NCBI GenBank assembly: GCA_900546625.1
Contig: URDU01000009.1
Coordinates: 39,338-103,337, forward strand
Length of the DNA: 64,000 nucleotides
Origin: an uncultured Lachnobacterium sp.
Lineage (GTDB): Bacteria > Bacillota > Clostridia > Lachnospirales > Lachnospiraceae
Direction of reading: 5' to 3'
Shown: one piece after another, positions 27,179 to 36,046 of the stretch
Numbering within the stretch: the first letter of the stretch is position 1
How the letters are laid out: every line of letters begins with the position of its first letter
Program-made: the position numbers and the translations under genes
The notes under the pieces: generated by a model
Told to the model about the DNA's origin: nothing
Database searches by the model: none
What the model saw: only the letters and a program-made list of their open reading frames with translations

Positions 27179-28054
27179 TTATTTACCTCTCAATGCATCC
27201 TTTCCTATGTCGCGATGCTCTATCTTAAGTCCATAATCATTGCAGCCGCTAAGCCTCTTGTACAGCTCGTTTGCAAGCGTTACCGAGCGGTGCTTGCCTC
27301 CGGTGCAGCCTATGGATATAACAAGCTGGTTCTTGCCCTCAGAGATATAGTTGGGAATGAGAAACTTTATCATATCATCAAGCTTGTCGATAAACTCATT
27401 CGCCTCCGGAAACTGCATGACATAGTCCTGTATTTCCTTATCGTTGCCGGTTTTTGCGCGCAGTCCGTCCACATAGTAGGGATTTGGCAGAAACCTCACA
27501 TCCATGACTATATCCGAGTCCGACGGTATGCCATACTTGAAGCCGAAGGACAGTATCGTGATAAAGAGATTCTTGTAATCCTCATTCTGCACGAATATCT
27601 TTTCAAGCTCTATTTTAAGCTCCCTTGTGAGAAGCTGGCTTGTGTCTATGATATAGTCAGCATTGTCCTTTAAATACTGCAGCTTTTCTCTCTCAAGCAC
27701 GATGCCCTTATTGATGCGCTCACTGCCTGCGAGAGGGTGGTTACGCCTCGTCTCCTTGTATCGCTTTACGAGCACCTCATCCTCAGCATCGAGGAAAAGT
27801 ATCTCATACGGAAAATTTTTCTGTCTTAGCTGCTCGAGTGTCTGTGGAATCTCATCAATTCCTGCGCCGTTTCGCACATCTATGCCGACTGCCACCTTGG
27901 ACACATCGCTGTGGAAGGTGTTTGAAAAGTCTATGAGCTTATCTAATAGCTGTATAGGCAGATTGTCTATACAGAAATATCCCATATCCTCCATCATTTT
28001 CATTGCTGTGCTTTTTCCGGCACCTGACATGCCCGTCACTATTACAAATTTCAC
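27179..28054 (-). CDS. rapZ: RNase adapter / nucleotide-binding protein RapZ (YvcJ)
   Basis: P-loop protein of 291 residues. Walker A is GMSGAGKST near residue 8; the C-terminal domain has GCTGGKHRSV, the phosphosugar-sensing region in E. coli RapZ. In E. coli it steers RNase E to GlmZ to control GlmS; in Bacillus the orthologue YvcJ binds nucleotides and affects competence. The start is GTG; its first base overlaps the last base of nothing but the murB TAG as TAGTG, so the two genes are translationally coupled. Confidence 0.96.
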   Translation of the reverse strand: MKFVIVTGMSGAGKSTAMKMMEDMGYFCIDNLPIQLLDKLIDFSNTFHSDVSKVAVGIDVRNGAGIDEIPQTLEQLRQKNFPYEILFLDAEDEVLVKRYKETRRNHPLAGSERINKGIVLEREKLQYLKDNADYIIDTSQLLTRELKIELEKIFVQNEDYKNLFITILSFGFKYGIPSDSDIVMDVRFLPNPYYVDGLRAKTGNDKEIQDYVMQFPEANEFIDKLDDMIKFLIPNYISEGKNQLVISIGCTGGKHRSVTLANELYKRLSGCNDYGLKIEHRDIGKDALRGK

Positions 28055-28968
28055 TAGAATTCTCCAATCATCTTAACTTCCGGTTCAAGTTTTACTCCAA
28101 ACTGCTTTAAAACTGTTTCCTGCACATCTTTTATGAGTGTCAGGACATCTGCTGCGGTGGCTTCGCCCTTATTGACTACAAAACCGCAGTGCTTCCCCGA
28201 CACCTGTGCATCTCCCACGCTGTAGCCTCGAAGGCCTGCATCCATGATAAGCTTTCCTGCAAAATACCCCTCAGGTCTCTTAAAGGTGCTGCCTGCACTT
28301 GGGTACTCAAGCGGCTGCTTCTCCACTCTCTTTGCACGAAGCTCTGCCATATATGCCTTTATCTCATCCTGTGGCTTTGGTGTGAGCCTGAATCTGGCTG
28401 ACAGCACTATATAGCCCTTTTCCGGGACTATGCTGTGCCTGTAGGATAAGTCAAGCTCATCCCTTGTCACAGTCTTTAGCTCTCCATCTGCCGTGAGCAC
28501 TGTGGCATCGATTAGGACATCCTTTATCTCTCCGCCGTAGGCTCCTGCGTTCATAACTACCGCACCGCCAACACTTCCGGGTATGCCAGATGCAAACTCA
28601 AGCCCTGATAGCGATGCCTCCGCTGCCTTTGCCGCTACTGCTGCAAGAATAGCACCGGCACCGGCTGTGATAATACGACCGTTACCTTGTGCTGTGATTT
28701 CGGACATTCCTTTTCCGATACCTATTACAAGGCCTCTTATGCCCTTATCTCCTACTAACAGGTTGCTTCCGTTTCCTATCACTGTAACCGGCATATCACA
28801 TGCCTTAGCCATCTCTATAAGCTTTGAAATCCGGCTCATATCAGGCTCTGCATAGTAATCTGCCGGGCCTCCTATGCGGAAGGTCGTGTGTTTTTTCATC
28901 GGCTCATCCTGCAGGAGACCAAGCTGCGGCAATTGTTCTGTTACACTTTTTACAAATGTCTGATTCAT
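28054..28968 (-). CDS. murB: UDP-N-acetylenolpyruvoylglucosamine reductase
   Basis: FAD- and NADPH-dependent reductase that makes UDP-MurNAc, cytosolic, 304 residues, the short type IIb form of Firmicutes. Visible marks are TTFRIGGPADYYAEP, IGNGSNLLVGDKGIRG, SGIPGSVGGAVVMNAGAYGGE (FAD), YRHS, the catalytic serine in YPSAGSTFKRP, and GEATAADVL with the late glutamate. It lies 16 bp after the M18 peptidase gene. Confidence 0.97.
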   Translation of the reverse strand: MNQTFVKSVTEQLPQLGLLQDEPMKKHTTFRIGGPADYYAEPDMSRISKLIEMAKACDMPVTVIGNGSNLLVGDKGIRGLVIGIGKGMSEITAQGNGRIITAGAGAILAAVAAKAAEASLSGLEFASGIPGSVGGAVVMNAGAYGGEIKDVLIDATVLTADGELKTVTRDELDLSYRHSIVPEKGYIVLSARFRLTPKPQDEIKAYMAELRAKRVEKQPLEYPSAGSTFKRPEGYFAGKLIMDAGLRGYSVGDAQVSGKHCGFVVNKGEATAADVLTLIKDVQETVLKQFGVKLEPEVKMIGEF

Positions 28969-28984
28969 CTTATATTCCTTTAGC

Positions 28985-30394
28985 CTATGCTTCCTTCAAA
29001 AATGCAATGTAGCCTCTGAATGCCTCATATAAATCGACCTTGCTGATGATTTCCCATGGCGCATGCATGTTGAGCACCGGCACACCGCTGTCGATAACAT
29101 TCATGTCATAGTTTGCGAGGATATATGCGATTGTTCCGCCGCCTCCCTCGTCTACCTTTCCAAGCTCTGCTGTCTGGAAGGAAACATCTGCTGTATCCAT
29201 GATATTTCTAAGCCTTGCAACATACTCTGCGTTGGCATCGTTTGAGCCCGATTTGCCTCTGGCTCCTGTATATTTGTTGAATACAAGGCCCTTTCCAAAG
29301 TATGCTGAGTTCTTCTTTTCCATAACCGATGGATAGTTTGGGTCAAAGGCTGCTGATACGTCTGATGAGAGTACCTTTGAGTTTTTCAGTGCACGTCTGA
29401 CTGCAAGCTCGCTGTAGTCTCCTGCCAGATTCATCACCTCTGCCACACAGTTTTCGAAGAAGCGTGACTGCATGCCGCTGGCTCCCACTGAGCCGATTTC
29501 CTCTTTATCCACGAGCAGGCATACACTTGTATATTCCGGTGCTCCCTCTATCTCAAGCATAGCTCTATATGAAGGATATGCGCACACTCTGTCGTCATGG
29601 CCGTAGCCCATGATCATGCTTCTGTCAAGTCCGTAGTCTCTTGCCTCTCCGGCAGGTACCACCTCTATCTCTGCTGAAAGGAAATCATCCTCGTCCACAC
29701 CGTACTCCTGTGAAAGTATTGTAAGGATATTGGCCTTTACTCTCTCCTTGATATCCTTGTCGTCCTCGTCCTTTTTAGGTCCCGGTATGCTTCCGATCAG
29801 CACATCAAGGCTCTCGCCCTTTATGACCTCTGAGGCCTTCTTGCCCATCTGCTCGCCTGACAGGTGAATAAGCAGATCGCTCACGCCCACTACAGGATCA
29901 TTTGGCTTGTCTCCGATATTGACTGTCACTGTGCTGCCATCCTTTTTGCAGATGACTCCGTGAAGTGAAAGCGGCAGTGTAACCCACTGATATTTCTTGA
30001 TGCCGCCATAATAATGTGTGTCTAAAAGTGCCATGTCTGTGTCCTCGTATAAAGGCACCTGCTTTAAGTCCATTCTAGGTGAATCAATATGGGCTCCAAG
30101 GATATTCATACCCTTCTCAAGAGGCTTACTGCCAACGATAAACAGCGCCAGTCCCTTTCCCATATTGTTTGCTATGATTTTATCTCCTGCCTTTACGCTC
30201 TTTCCTGTCTCGATGAGCTCATCAAGGTCCACAAAGCCGTGTCCTGTGGCGTCAGCATAAACTGCTGCCGTGCACTCGCGCTCTGTCTTGCAGCCGGATA
30301 TGAACCTTCTGTAATCCTCTGCAAATGCAAATAATTTTTCTCTTTCAGGTCCCTGGGGATATTTCTCCCAGGCGTTTTTCTTTTCTATTGCCAT
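28985..30394 (-). CDS. M18 family aminopeptidase
   Basis: Cytosolic zinc metallo-aminopeptidase of 469 residues (aspartyl aminopeptidase / ApeB family). Metal ligands are visible in GAHIDSPRMDLKQ (His-x-Asp), DKEEIGSVGASGMQS (catalytic Glu pair), SSDVSAAFDP and the late NMHAPWEIISKVD (His). It removes N-terminal, often acidic, residues from peptides. It lies 6 bp after hprK and ahead of murB; this peptidase is common at this place in Lachnospiraceae, though its link to wall synthesis is unclear. Confidence 0.94.
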   Translation of the reverse strand: MAIEKKNAWEKYPQGPEREKLFAFAEDYRRFISGCKTERECTAAVYADATGHGFVDLDELIETGKSVKAGDKIIANNMGKGLALFIVGSKPLEKGMNILGAHIDSPRMDLKQVPLYEDTDMALLDTHYYGGIKKYQWVTLPLSLHGVICKKDGSTVTVNIGDKPNDPVVGVSDLLIHLSGEQMGKKASEVIKGESLDVLIGSIPGPKKDEDDKDIKERVKANILTILSQEYGVDEDDFLSAEIEVVPAGEARDYGLDRSMIMGYGHDDRVCAYPSYRAMLEIEGAPEYTSVCLLVDKEEIGSVGASGMQSRFFENCVAEVMNLAGDYSELAVRRALKNSKVLSSDVSAAFDPNYPSVMEKKNSAYFGKGLVFNKYTGARGKSGSNDANAEYVARLRNIMDTADVSFQTAELGKVDEGGGGTIAYILANYDMNVIDSGVPVLNMHAPWEIISKVDLYEAFRGYIAFLKEA

Positions 30395-30400
30395 GATTTA

Positions 30401-31342
30401 TTATACCTCCGAATTTTTTGTAATATTTGCCTGGACGCGGCGATACAGCTCCTGAGCCGCATTGTAGCCCATCTTCTTTTGTCTGTGATTGACTGCTGCT
30501 GTCTCTACGATGACCGCCAGATTACGTCCCGGTCTGATTGGCAGTGAATGACACACTACCTTGTTGCCGAGATACTCGGCATATTCTTCCTCGAGGCCGA
30601 GTCTGTCGTACTCTGCCTCCTTCTTCCAGTCCTCGAGCTTGATTACGAGGTCTATCTGCTGTTTTTCCTTTACACACTCTACTCCGTAAAGTGTCTTGAC
30701 ATCGATGATTCCGATGCCTCGAAGCTCTATAAAGTGTCTTGTTATCTCAGGCGAAGTGCCCATGAGCGTATGCTCGTTGATTTTTCTGATTTCTACCACA
30801 TCATCCGTCACAAGACGATGGCCTCGTCTGATGAGCTCGAGTGCGGCCTCACTCTTTCCGATACCGCTCTCGCCTGTGATCATTACTCCCTCGCCGTATA
30901 CATCTACCAGCACGCCGTGCACTGTGATGCATGGTGCGAGCTGTTCACCAAGACAATAGATGAGCTCAGCCATAAAGCTTGAGGTGGAACGGCCTGTTGA
31001 CAGCACCGGTATGCTGTGCTCTCTGGCCTCTTCCATAAATATCTCATCCGGCTGTAAATCCCTGCAGAAGATGATACATGGTATATCAAACTCCATGAAG
31101 CGGCTATAGCGCTCTTTTTTCTCGCTGTCGCTCATCTTCTCTATATAAGTATACTCTACATTTCCGATAATCTGTATTCGTCTCTCCTCAAAATGATCAA
31201 AATATCCTGAGAGCTGAAGCGCCGGTCTGTTGACGTCCGAGCACTCTATCGCCCTCTCCTTTAGGTTCATCTCTTTTGTGAGATTGTTGAGATCGAGCAA
31301 TTCTGCTACCTTTGCAACTGATACTGAGTGTAATGCATTCAT
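30401..31342 (-). CDS. hprK: HPr kinase/phosphorylase
   Basis: Bifunctional enzyme of 313 residues that phosphorylates and dephosphorylates HPr on Ser46 and so governs CcpA-type carbon catabolite control. The N-terminal domain has FEERRIQIIGNVEYTY. The P-loop is GESGIGKSEAALELI near residue 155, next to the HPrK signature RRGHRLVTDDVVEI, and RGIGIIDVKTLYG is the second signature. Its substrate gene ptsH is in this window at 62170, with Ser46 present. It is the first gene of the hprK - peptidase - murB - rapZ - whiA - kinase unit, 58 bp after uvrC. Confidence 0.97.
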   Translation of the reverse strand: MNALHSVSVAKVAELLDLNNLTKEMNLKERAIECSDVNRPALQLSGYFDHFEERRIQIIGNVEYTYIEKMSDSEKKERYSRFMEFDIPCIIFCRDLQPDEIFMEEAREHSIPVLSTGRSTSSFMAELIYCLGEQLAPCITVHGVLVDVYGEGVMITGESGIGKSEAALELIRRGHRLVTDDVVEIRKINEHTLMGTSPEITRHFIELRGIGIIDVKTLYGVECVKEKQQIDLVIKLEDWKKEAEYDRLGLEEEYAEYLGNKVVCHSLPIRPGRNLAVIVETAAVNHRQKKMGYNAAQELYRRVQANITKNSEV

Positions 31343-31400
31343 TTGCGGTCCCCCTTGATGTATATTTGCTTCTTAGTATACCACAATTTGGTGGCAAAAT

Positions 31401-33275
31401 CTACGTGGCAGAGTGGAAAAATGCATACACCGCCTGTGCTGCTTTTTCGTTCATGGTCTCTGTCTGCATAAGGTCTTCGACATCTGCTTCCTTTATCTTC
31501 TCCAGTGACTGATAGCGGCGCATGAGCGCCTTTCTGCGCGCCGGTCCTATGCCTTCAATATCATCAAGCACCGAATGCACCTGGCTCTTTGAGCGCAGCG
31601 ACCTGTGAAATTCTATTGCAAAGCGATGTGCCTCATCCTGTATTCTCGTGATGAGCTTGAAGCCCTCTCCGTGACGGTCGATAGGTATCTCCACATTATT
31701 ATAGTAAAGACCTCTTGTGCGGTGAAAATCATCCTTTACCATGCCACACACAGGTATGTGAAGCCCCAGCTCAGAAAGCACCTGAAGACATATATTCACC
31801 TGACCTCGTCCACCATCCATCATTATGATGTCCGGAAAACGGTTGAAGCTGCCTATTTCCTGTGGCGAACCGTCTTTTTCAAGCTGCCTCTGCTCTTCCA
31901 TGCCATGTGTGAAGCGACGTGTGAGCACCTCGTGCATTGACGCATAATCATCCGGTCCCGTAACGGTGCGAAGCTTAAACTTTCTGTAATCGCTCTTTTT
32001 AGGCTTGCCCTTCTCATACACTATCATGGAACCGACAGTCTCAAAGCCGTTGATATTGGAAATATCGTAGGCCTCCATACGGTTTAAGCCGTGTAAGCCC
32101 AAAAGTCCCTCTATTTCCTTTACAGCTCCTATTGTGCGCCCCTCTTCTCTCTTTATGCGCTCCTTATCCTGGCTGAGCACTAAGAGTGCGTTCTTGTAGG
32201 CGAGCTCGACAAGCTTTTCCTTCATGCCCTTCTGCGGCACCTTTATATTTACACGCCTGCCACGCTTTTCGCTAAGCCACTGCTCCAAAACGTCCATATC
32301 CTCTATCTCGCTCTGCAGCATGACCTCTCGCGGTATAAAAGGTGTTCCGGAATAAAACTGCTTCACAAAGTTATTTAACACATCATCCGCAGCCTCCTCG
32401 CTTCCAACCCTCACATGGAAATGGTCTCTGCCTATCAGCTTTCCGTTTCTTATGAAAAATACCTGAACCACTGCATCCGTATCGTCATTTGCAAGTGCTA
32501 TGATATCCTTATCCTCGCCGTCGGCATTTGTTATCTTCTGCTTCTGTGCCACCTGCTTCACACTGTTTATCAGATCCCTGTACTCGGCCGCCTTCTCAAA
32601 CTCCATGATCTCTGAGGCCTTTAGCATTTTATCGCTAAGAGCCTTTATTGTCTGCTCATAGTCACCATTTAGGAAATCTATCGCGCCCTTTACCGCTATG
32701 GCATACTCTTCCTTCGTTACATACCCCTGGCATGGCGCACTGCACTGGTGTATATGATAGTTGAGGCACGGTCGGTCTGCGCCTATATCACGTGGCAGCC
32801 TGCGGTTGCAGGTGCGAAGCTTATAGATTTTGTTTATCAGATCTATCGAGCTTTTCACCGCTGAGGCACTCGTATACGGGCCAAAATAACGTGACTTGTC
32901 CTTTTTCATCTGACGCGAAAACAAAACCCTCGGATAGTCCTCACCCAGCGTCACCTTGATGTACGGATATGTCTTGTCATCGCGAAGCATTGTGTTGTAC
33001 TTTGGTGTGTGCTCCTTTATCAGGTTGCACTCCAAAACAAGGGCCTCAAGCTCAGAGTCGGTGACTATATACTCAAAATGATCTATATGCTCTACCATCT
33101 GTTTTTTCTTGATGCCCTCATTGTGGCTCGCCTGAAAGTACTGATGTACTCGCTTCGTCAGGCTTTTGGCTTTGCCGATATATATGATTACATCATCCTT
33201 GTCATGCATAATATAAACTCCCGGGGCATCCGGGAGTTTTTTTAATTCTTCTTTGATATCAAATGTTTTTTCCAT
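31401..33275 (-). CDS. uvrC: Excinuclease ABC subunit C
   Basis: Nucleotide excision repair nuclease, 624 residues from this start. GIY-YIG domain at the N-terminus ([21 protein letters not shown]), a cysteine cluster ([19 protein letters not shown]), UVR motif for UvrB contact ([31 protein letters not shown]), RNase H-like 5' nuclease domain ([22 protein letters not shown]) and C-terminal helix-hairpin-helix. ATG 33275 is chosen because the family starts just before [10 protein letters not shown]; no clear Shine-Dalgarno precedes it, which is unusual in this window. A 217-bp inverted-repeat element ends only 25 bp upstream, so uvrC expression must pass through or start inside that element. 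Confidence 0.95.
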   Translation of the reverse strand: MEKTFDIKEELKKLPDAPGVYIMHDKDDVIIYIGKAKSLTKRVHQYFQASHNEGIKKKQMVEHIDHFEYIVTDSELEALVLECNLIKEHTPKYNTMLRDDKTYPYIKVTLGEDYPRVLFSRQMKKDKSRYFGPYTSASAVKSSIDLINKIYKLRTCNRRLPRDIGADRPCLNYHIHQCSAPCQGYVTKEEYAIAVKGAIDFLNGDYEQTIKALSDKMLKASEIMEFEKAAEYRDLINSVKQVAQKQKITNADGEDKDIIALANDDTDAVVQVFFIRNGKLIGRDHFHVRVGSEEAADDVLNNFVKQFYSGTPFIPREVMLQSEIEDMDVLEQWLSEKRGRRVNIKVPQKGMKEKLVELAYKNALLVLSQDKERIKREEGRTIGAVKEIEGLLGLHGLNRMEAYDISNINGFETVGSMIVYEKGKPKKSDYRKFKLRTVTGPDDYASMHEVLTRRFTHGMEEQRQLEKDGSPQEIGSFNRFPDIIMMDGGRGQVNICLQVLSELGLHIPVCGMVKDDFHRTRGLYYNNVEIPIDRHGEGFKLITRIQDEAHRFAIEFHRSLRSKSQVHSVLDDIEGIGPARRKALMRRYQSLEKIKEADVEDLMQTETMNEKAAQAVYAFFHSAT

Positions 33276-33300
33276 ATTCGCTATTTTAGATTGTGGTGTG

Positions 33301-33517
33301 GAGTTTCGCACTTTTAGGTTGTATGGTTGCCGGCATGGCACACATTGTATTCCTCAGGAAAATATGAAGTCAGCCGCGGGATTTCTCTCCGTTTGGTTTT
33401 CTTTGTTTGCAAGGCTCTTTCGTCCCTTCTCTTGCCCGGAAGCCCGCGGCAGTTCATATTTTCCTTCTGAACACACTATGTACCCTCCGGCTTTTTCAGT
33501 TTATGTGTGCGAAACTC
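33301..33517 (-). repeat. 217-bp inverted-repeat element upstream of uvrC (same family as 54444-54655)
   Basis: Terminal arms GAGTTTCGCAC and GTGCGAAACTC are perfect. Further pairs inside are AGGAAAATATGAA (33356-33368) with TTCATATTTTCCT (33453-33465), and GCCGCGGG with CCCGCGGC. Read leftward it shares with the 54.4 kb element the order TTCGCACAC, GTGTGTTC.GAAG, ATATGAACTGCC, GGCTGACTTCATAT, CTGAGGAATA and GTGCGAA. A 47-codon frame starting ATGAACTGCC (33457 to 33314) lies inside; the other copy has a frame with the same first codons. The element lies between ftsH and uvrC in the orientation of transcription. Confidence 0.8.
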
Positions 33518-33589
33518 TTTTCTACTGCTCTTTCGCTGCGCGAAAATTGCTTGGTTGCTCGTTATGTTCGAAAATTGCCCTATAAGGTA

Positions 33590-35707
33590 CTAATTATTCG
33601 GCGCTGTATATCCGGAAGATTCATTTGTATCTGCAGGCTGGTCTATGGCGTTACGGAGGAGCGGATCTGTTGCCGATGTCACTTCTTTCTGTACATCATC
33701 ATTCTGTGTGGCTTCCTGCTCTTTGTCCTCTTCGTCATTCTTCTCTTCGTCCGGATCTGGGAGTCCCTTCATATCGCGGAACATCTTCATGAATTCCTTA
33801 CCTGTGATTGTTTCCTTCTCGTAGAGATAATCTGATATACTATCAAGGATTTCTCTATTTTCATCGAGGAGCTTCATGGCCTCTGCGTAGCTGCTGTTGA
33901 TGATTGAGAGCACCTCATCATCTATCTGTGATGCTGTATTTTCTCCGCATATTAATCCCGCTCCGCCCTCTAAGTACTGGTTTTGTACTGTTGCAAGGCA
34001 CATCATGCCGAATTTATCTGACATTCCGTACATGGTCACCATGGCACGGGCTATCTTTGTGGCATTTTCTATATCATTTGCGGCTCCGCTTGTGACTGAG
34101 TTAAATACCAGCACCTCTGCGGCACGTCCTGCCATATATGTTGTGATTTTGGCGAGAAGCTCGTCCTTTGTCTCAAGGTATTTCTCCTCCTCAGGTGTCT
34201 GGAGTGTATATCCGAGTGCTCCCATGGTACGTGGTACGATTGTGATTTTCTGTACAGGCTCTGTGTTTTTCTGCAGGGCTGATACAAGTGCATGTCCTAC
34301 CTCATGATATGAGACAATTTTTCTCTCTTTATCGCTCATGACACGGTCCTTCTTTTCCTTGCCGCCGACCGCAACAAGCTCAAAGGCCTCAAAGAGGTCA
34401 GCCTGGTTTACAAGCTGTCTGCCGTTTTTGACTGCGTTGATGGCAGCCTCATTAATCATATTTGCAAGGTCTGAGCCCACAAGTCCAGCTGTTGCCAGTG
34501 CCAGTGCATCAAGGTCTACCGACTCATCCATCTTGACATCCTTTGAGTGTACCTTTAAGGTCTCCAGACGTCCCTTTAAGTCAGGCTTGTCAACTATGAT
34601 TCTTCTGTCAAAACGTCCCGGACGAAGAAGCGCCTTATCGAGCACCTCAGGGCGGTTAGTTGCTGCTAATATAAGTAATCCCTTTGATGTATCAAAGCCA
34701 TCCATCTCGGCAAGGAGCTGGTTTAATGTCTGCTCACGCTCGTCATTGCCACCACCGTATCTGCTGTCACGGCTCTTTCCTATTGCATCTATCTCATCGA
34801 TAAAGATGATACATGGTGCCATCTTCTGGGCTTCCTTGAACAAATCACGCACTCTCGAAGCTCCGACTCCGACAAACATCTCCACAAAATCTGAACCTGC
34901 AAGTGAGAAGAACGGTACTCCTGCCTCTCCTGCTACTGCCTTGGCAAGAAGTGTCTTACCTGTTCCCGGAGGTCCCACGAGAAGCGCACCCTTAGGAAGC
35001 TTGGCTCCGATATCTGTATATCTCTTTGGATTGTGAAGGAAATCAACAACCTCCTGGAGAGATTCCTTGGCTTCATCCTGTCCCGCAACATCCTTGAAGG
35101 TGACACCTGTTGACTTCTCCACATATACCTTGGCAGTCGATTTGCCGACTCCCATTCCCATGCTGCCGCCCATCTTCTTTGAAACAAATGCTAAAAGCAC
35201 CCACAGCAGAATAAGCGGAACTATAAAGCTTAATATATTAAAAATCCATGTAGATGTATTATCAGGTATCGCCGCCTTTATCTCAATAGCCTTGCCCTCT
35301 GAGGTCTTTGCTTTTTTGAGTGTCGGCACAAGCTCATCATCAGCCACACGGCCTGTGTAATATGTGATGTCATAATCCTTGTGTCCGTCATCCACAAGCT
35401 TGTAGTCTATCTCGTAGGAATCAAACTCCACGCTCTTGACATTACCCTTGTCGAGCTGTTTTATGAAATCACTGTATGACTTTTCCTGTGTGCTGGCATG
35501 CGATATGCTGTTTGAGATAAGTGCATACACAAACAGTGCCACGAGTGTCAGCAGGATAAATGCCATGATACCCTGTCCGCCACGATTGTTCCTGCCGCCG
35601 TTTCCGTTTCCTCCCGGCCTGTTGCCACCGTTATTTCCGTTTCCACCGGACCCATTATTGCCCGGTCCGTTATTGTAGTTATAGTTATTAGGTCCCTGAT
35701 TATCCAT
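33590..35707 (-). CDS. ftsH: ATP-dependent zinc metalloprotease FtsH
   Basis: Membrane-bound AAA protease of 705 residues for membrane-protein quality control. The first ~45 residues are an unusual Asn/Gly-rich tract (repeats such as NNGGNRPGGNGNGG), then TM1, an extracytoplasmic domain and TM2 (about 160-180). The AAA module has Walker A GPPGTGKT, Walker B IIFIDEIDAIG and the second region of homology ATNRPEVLDKALLRPGRFDR; the protease site is HEVGHA. The C-terminal ~40 residues are acidic (DEEKNDEEDKEQE). CGGAG lies 5 nt before ATG. No clear terminator follows; the gap to uvrC is filled by a repeat element. Confidence 0.97.
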   Translation of the reverse strand: MDNQGPNNYNYNNGPGNNGSGGNGNNGGNRPGGNGNGGRNNRGGQGIMAFILLTLVALFVYALISNSISHASTQEKSYSDFIKQLDKGNVKSVEFDSYEIDYKLVDDGHKDYDITYYTGRVADDELVPTLKKAKTSEGKAIEIKAAIPDNTSTWIFNILSFIVPLILLWVLLAFVSKKMGGSMGMGVGKSTAKVYVEKSTGVTFKDVAGQDEAKESLQEVVDFLHNPKRYTDIGAKLPKGALLVGPPGTGKTLLAKAVAGEAGVPFFSLAGSDFVEMFVGVGASRVRDLFKEAQKMAPCIIFIDEIDAIGKSRDSRYGGGNDEREQTLNQLLAEMDGFDTSKGLLILAATNRPEVLDKALLRPGRFDRRIIVDKPDLKGRLETLKVHSKDVKMDESVDLDALALATAGLVGSDLANMINEAAINAVKNGRQLVNQADLFEAFELVAVGGKEKKDRVMSDKERKIVSYHEVGHALVSALQKNTEPVQKITIVPRTMGALGYTLQTPEEEKYLETKDELLAKITTYMAGRAAEVLVFNSVTSGAANDIENATKIARAMVTMYGMSDKFGMMCLATVQNQYLEGGAGLICGENTASQIDDEVLSIINSSYAEAMKLLDENREILDSISDYLYEKETITGKEFMKMFRDMKGLPDPDEEKNDEEDKEQEATQNDDVQKEVTSATDPLLRNAIDQPADTNESSGYTAPNN

Positions 35708-35828
35708 ATTTTCTCCGTTCTTTTCTTATTTATTACAAGCTTCAAAGCAATTTTGACCAGCAATTATTAGCCATTCCTATGAAACCGGCTCCTCACAAAA
35801 TATTAAGTGTGAAGCTTCACTTTATTAT

Positions 35829-35861
35829 AAAAAAAAGTGCGGTCAAAATCAACCGCACTTT
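35829..35861 (-). terminator. Intrinsic terminator downstream of pyrG
   Basis: On the minus strand AAAGTGCGGT, loop TGATTTTG and ACCGCACTTT are followed by TTTTT. It ends the leftward pyrG transcript about 180 nt after its stop codon, beyond a structured region. Confidence 0.88.
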
Positions 35862-35880
35862 CTAAATATTGTATTAAATA

Positions 35881-36046
35881 TAACTAAAATTGTTACTGGT
35901 CACACCTAACAGTGTGACCAGCAACGATTACAGCCCATTTAAAATGCCTCTATGAGGCAGGGGCTGTAATCACTCAATAACTAACTCTATGGCGCATAGC
36001 TTGACAGCACGGTGTCAAGCTTGCGTTTAAACAGTAACATAAGTTA
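35881..36046 (-). other. Multi-branched structured region after pyrG
   Basis: TGTTACTG (35891-35898) pairs with CAGTAACA (36032-36039), and TAACT with AGTTA outside it. Three hairpins are enclosed: GTCACAC/GTGTGAC (35899-35919), GATTACAGCCC/GGGCTGTAATC with an inner GCCTC/GAGGC stem (35926-35971), and AGCTTGACA/TGTCAAGCT (35998-36020). The closing stem includes the pyrG stop codon. No reading frame is evident. It could be a 3'-end RNA structure or a small inserted element; the first hairpin belongs to a dispersed 51-bp repeat. Confidence 0.6.
35895..35945. repeat. 51-bp dispersed repeat, copy 1
   Basis: Runs from ACTGGTCACACC to CCCATTTAAAAT and is 49/51 identical to 45521-45571 in the same orientation. 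Copy 1 continues into the matching arm GGGCTGTAATC; copy 2 does not. A looser third likeness (GACCAGCAA..ATTA.CCATT) is at 35756-35777. Confidence 0.9.
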
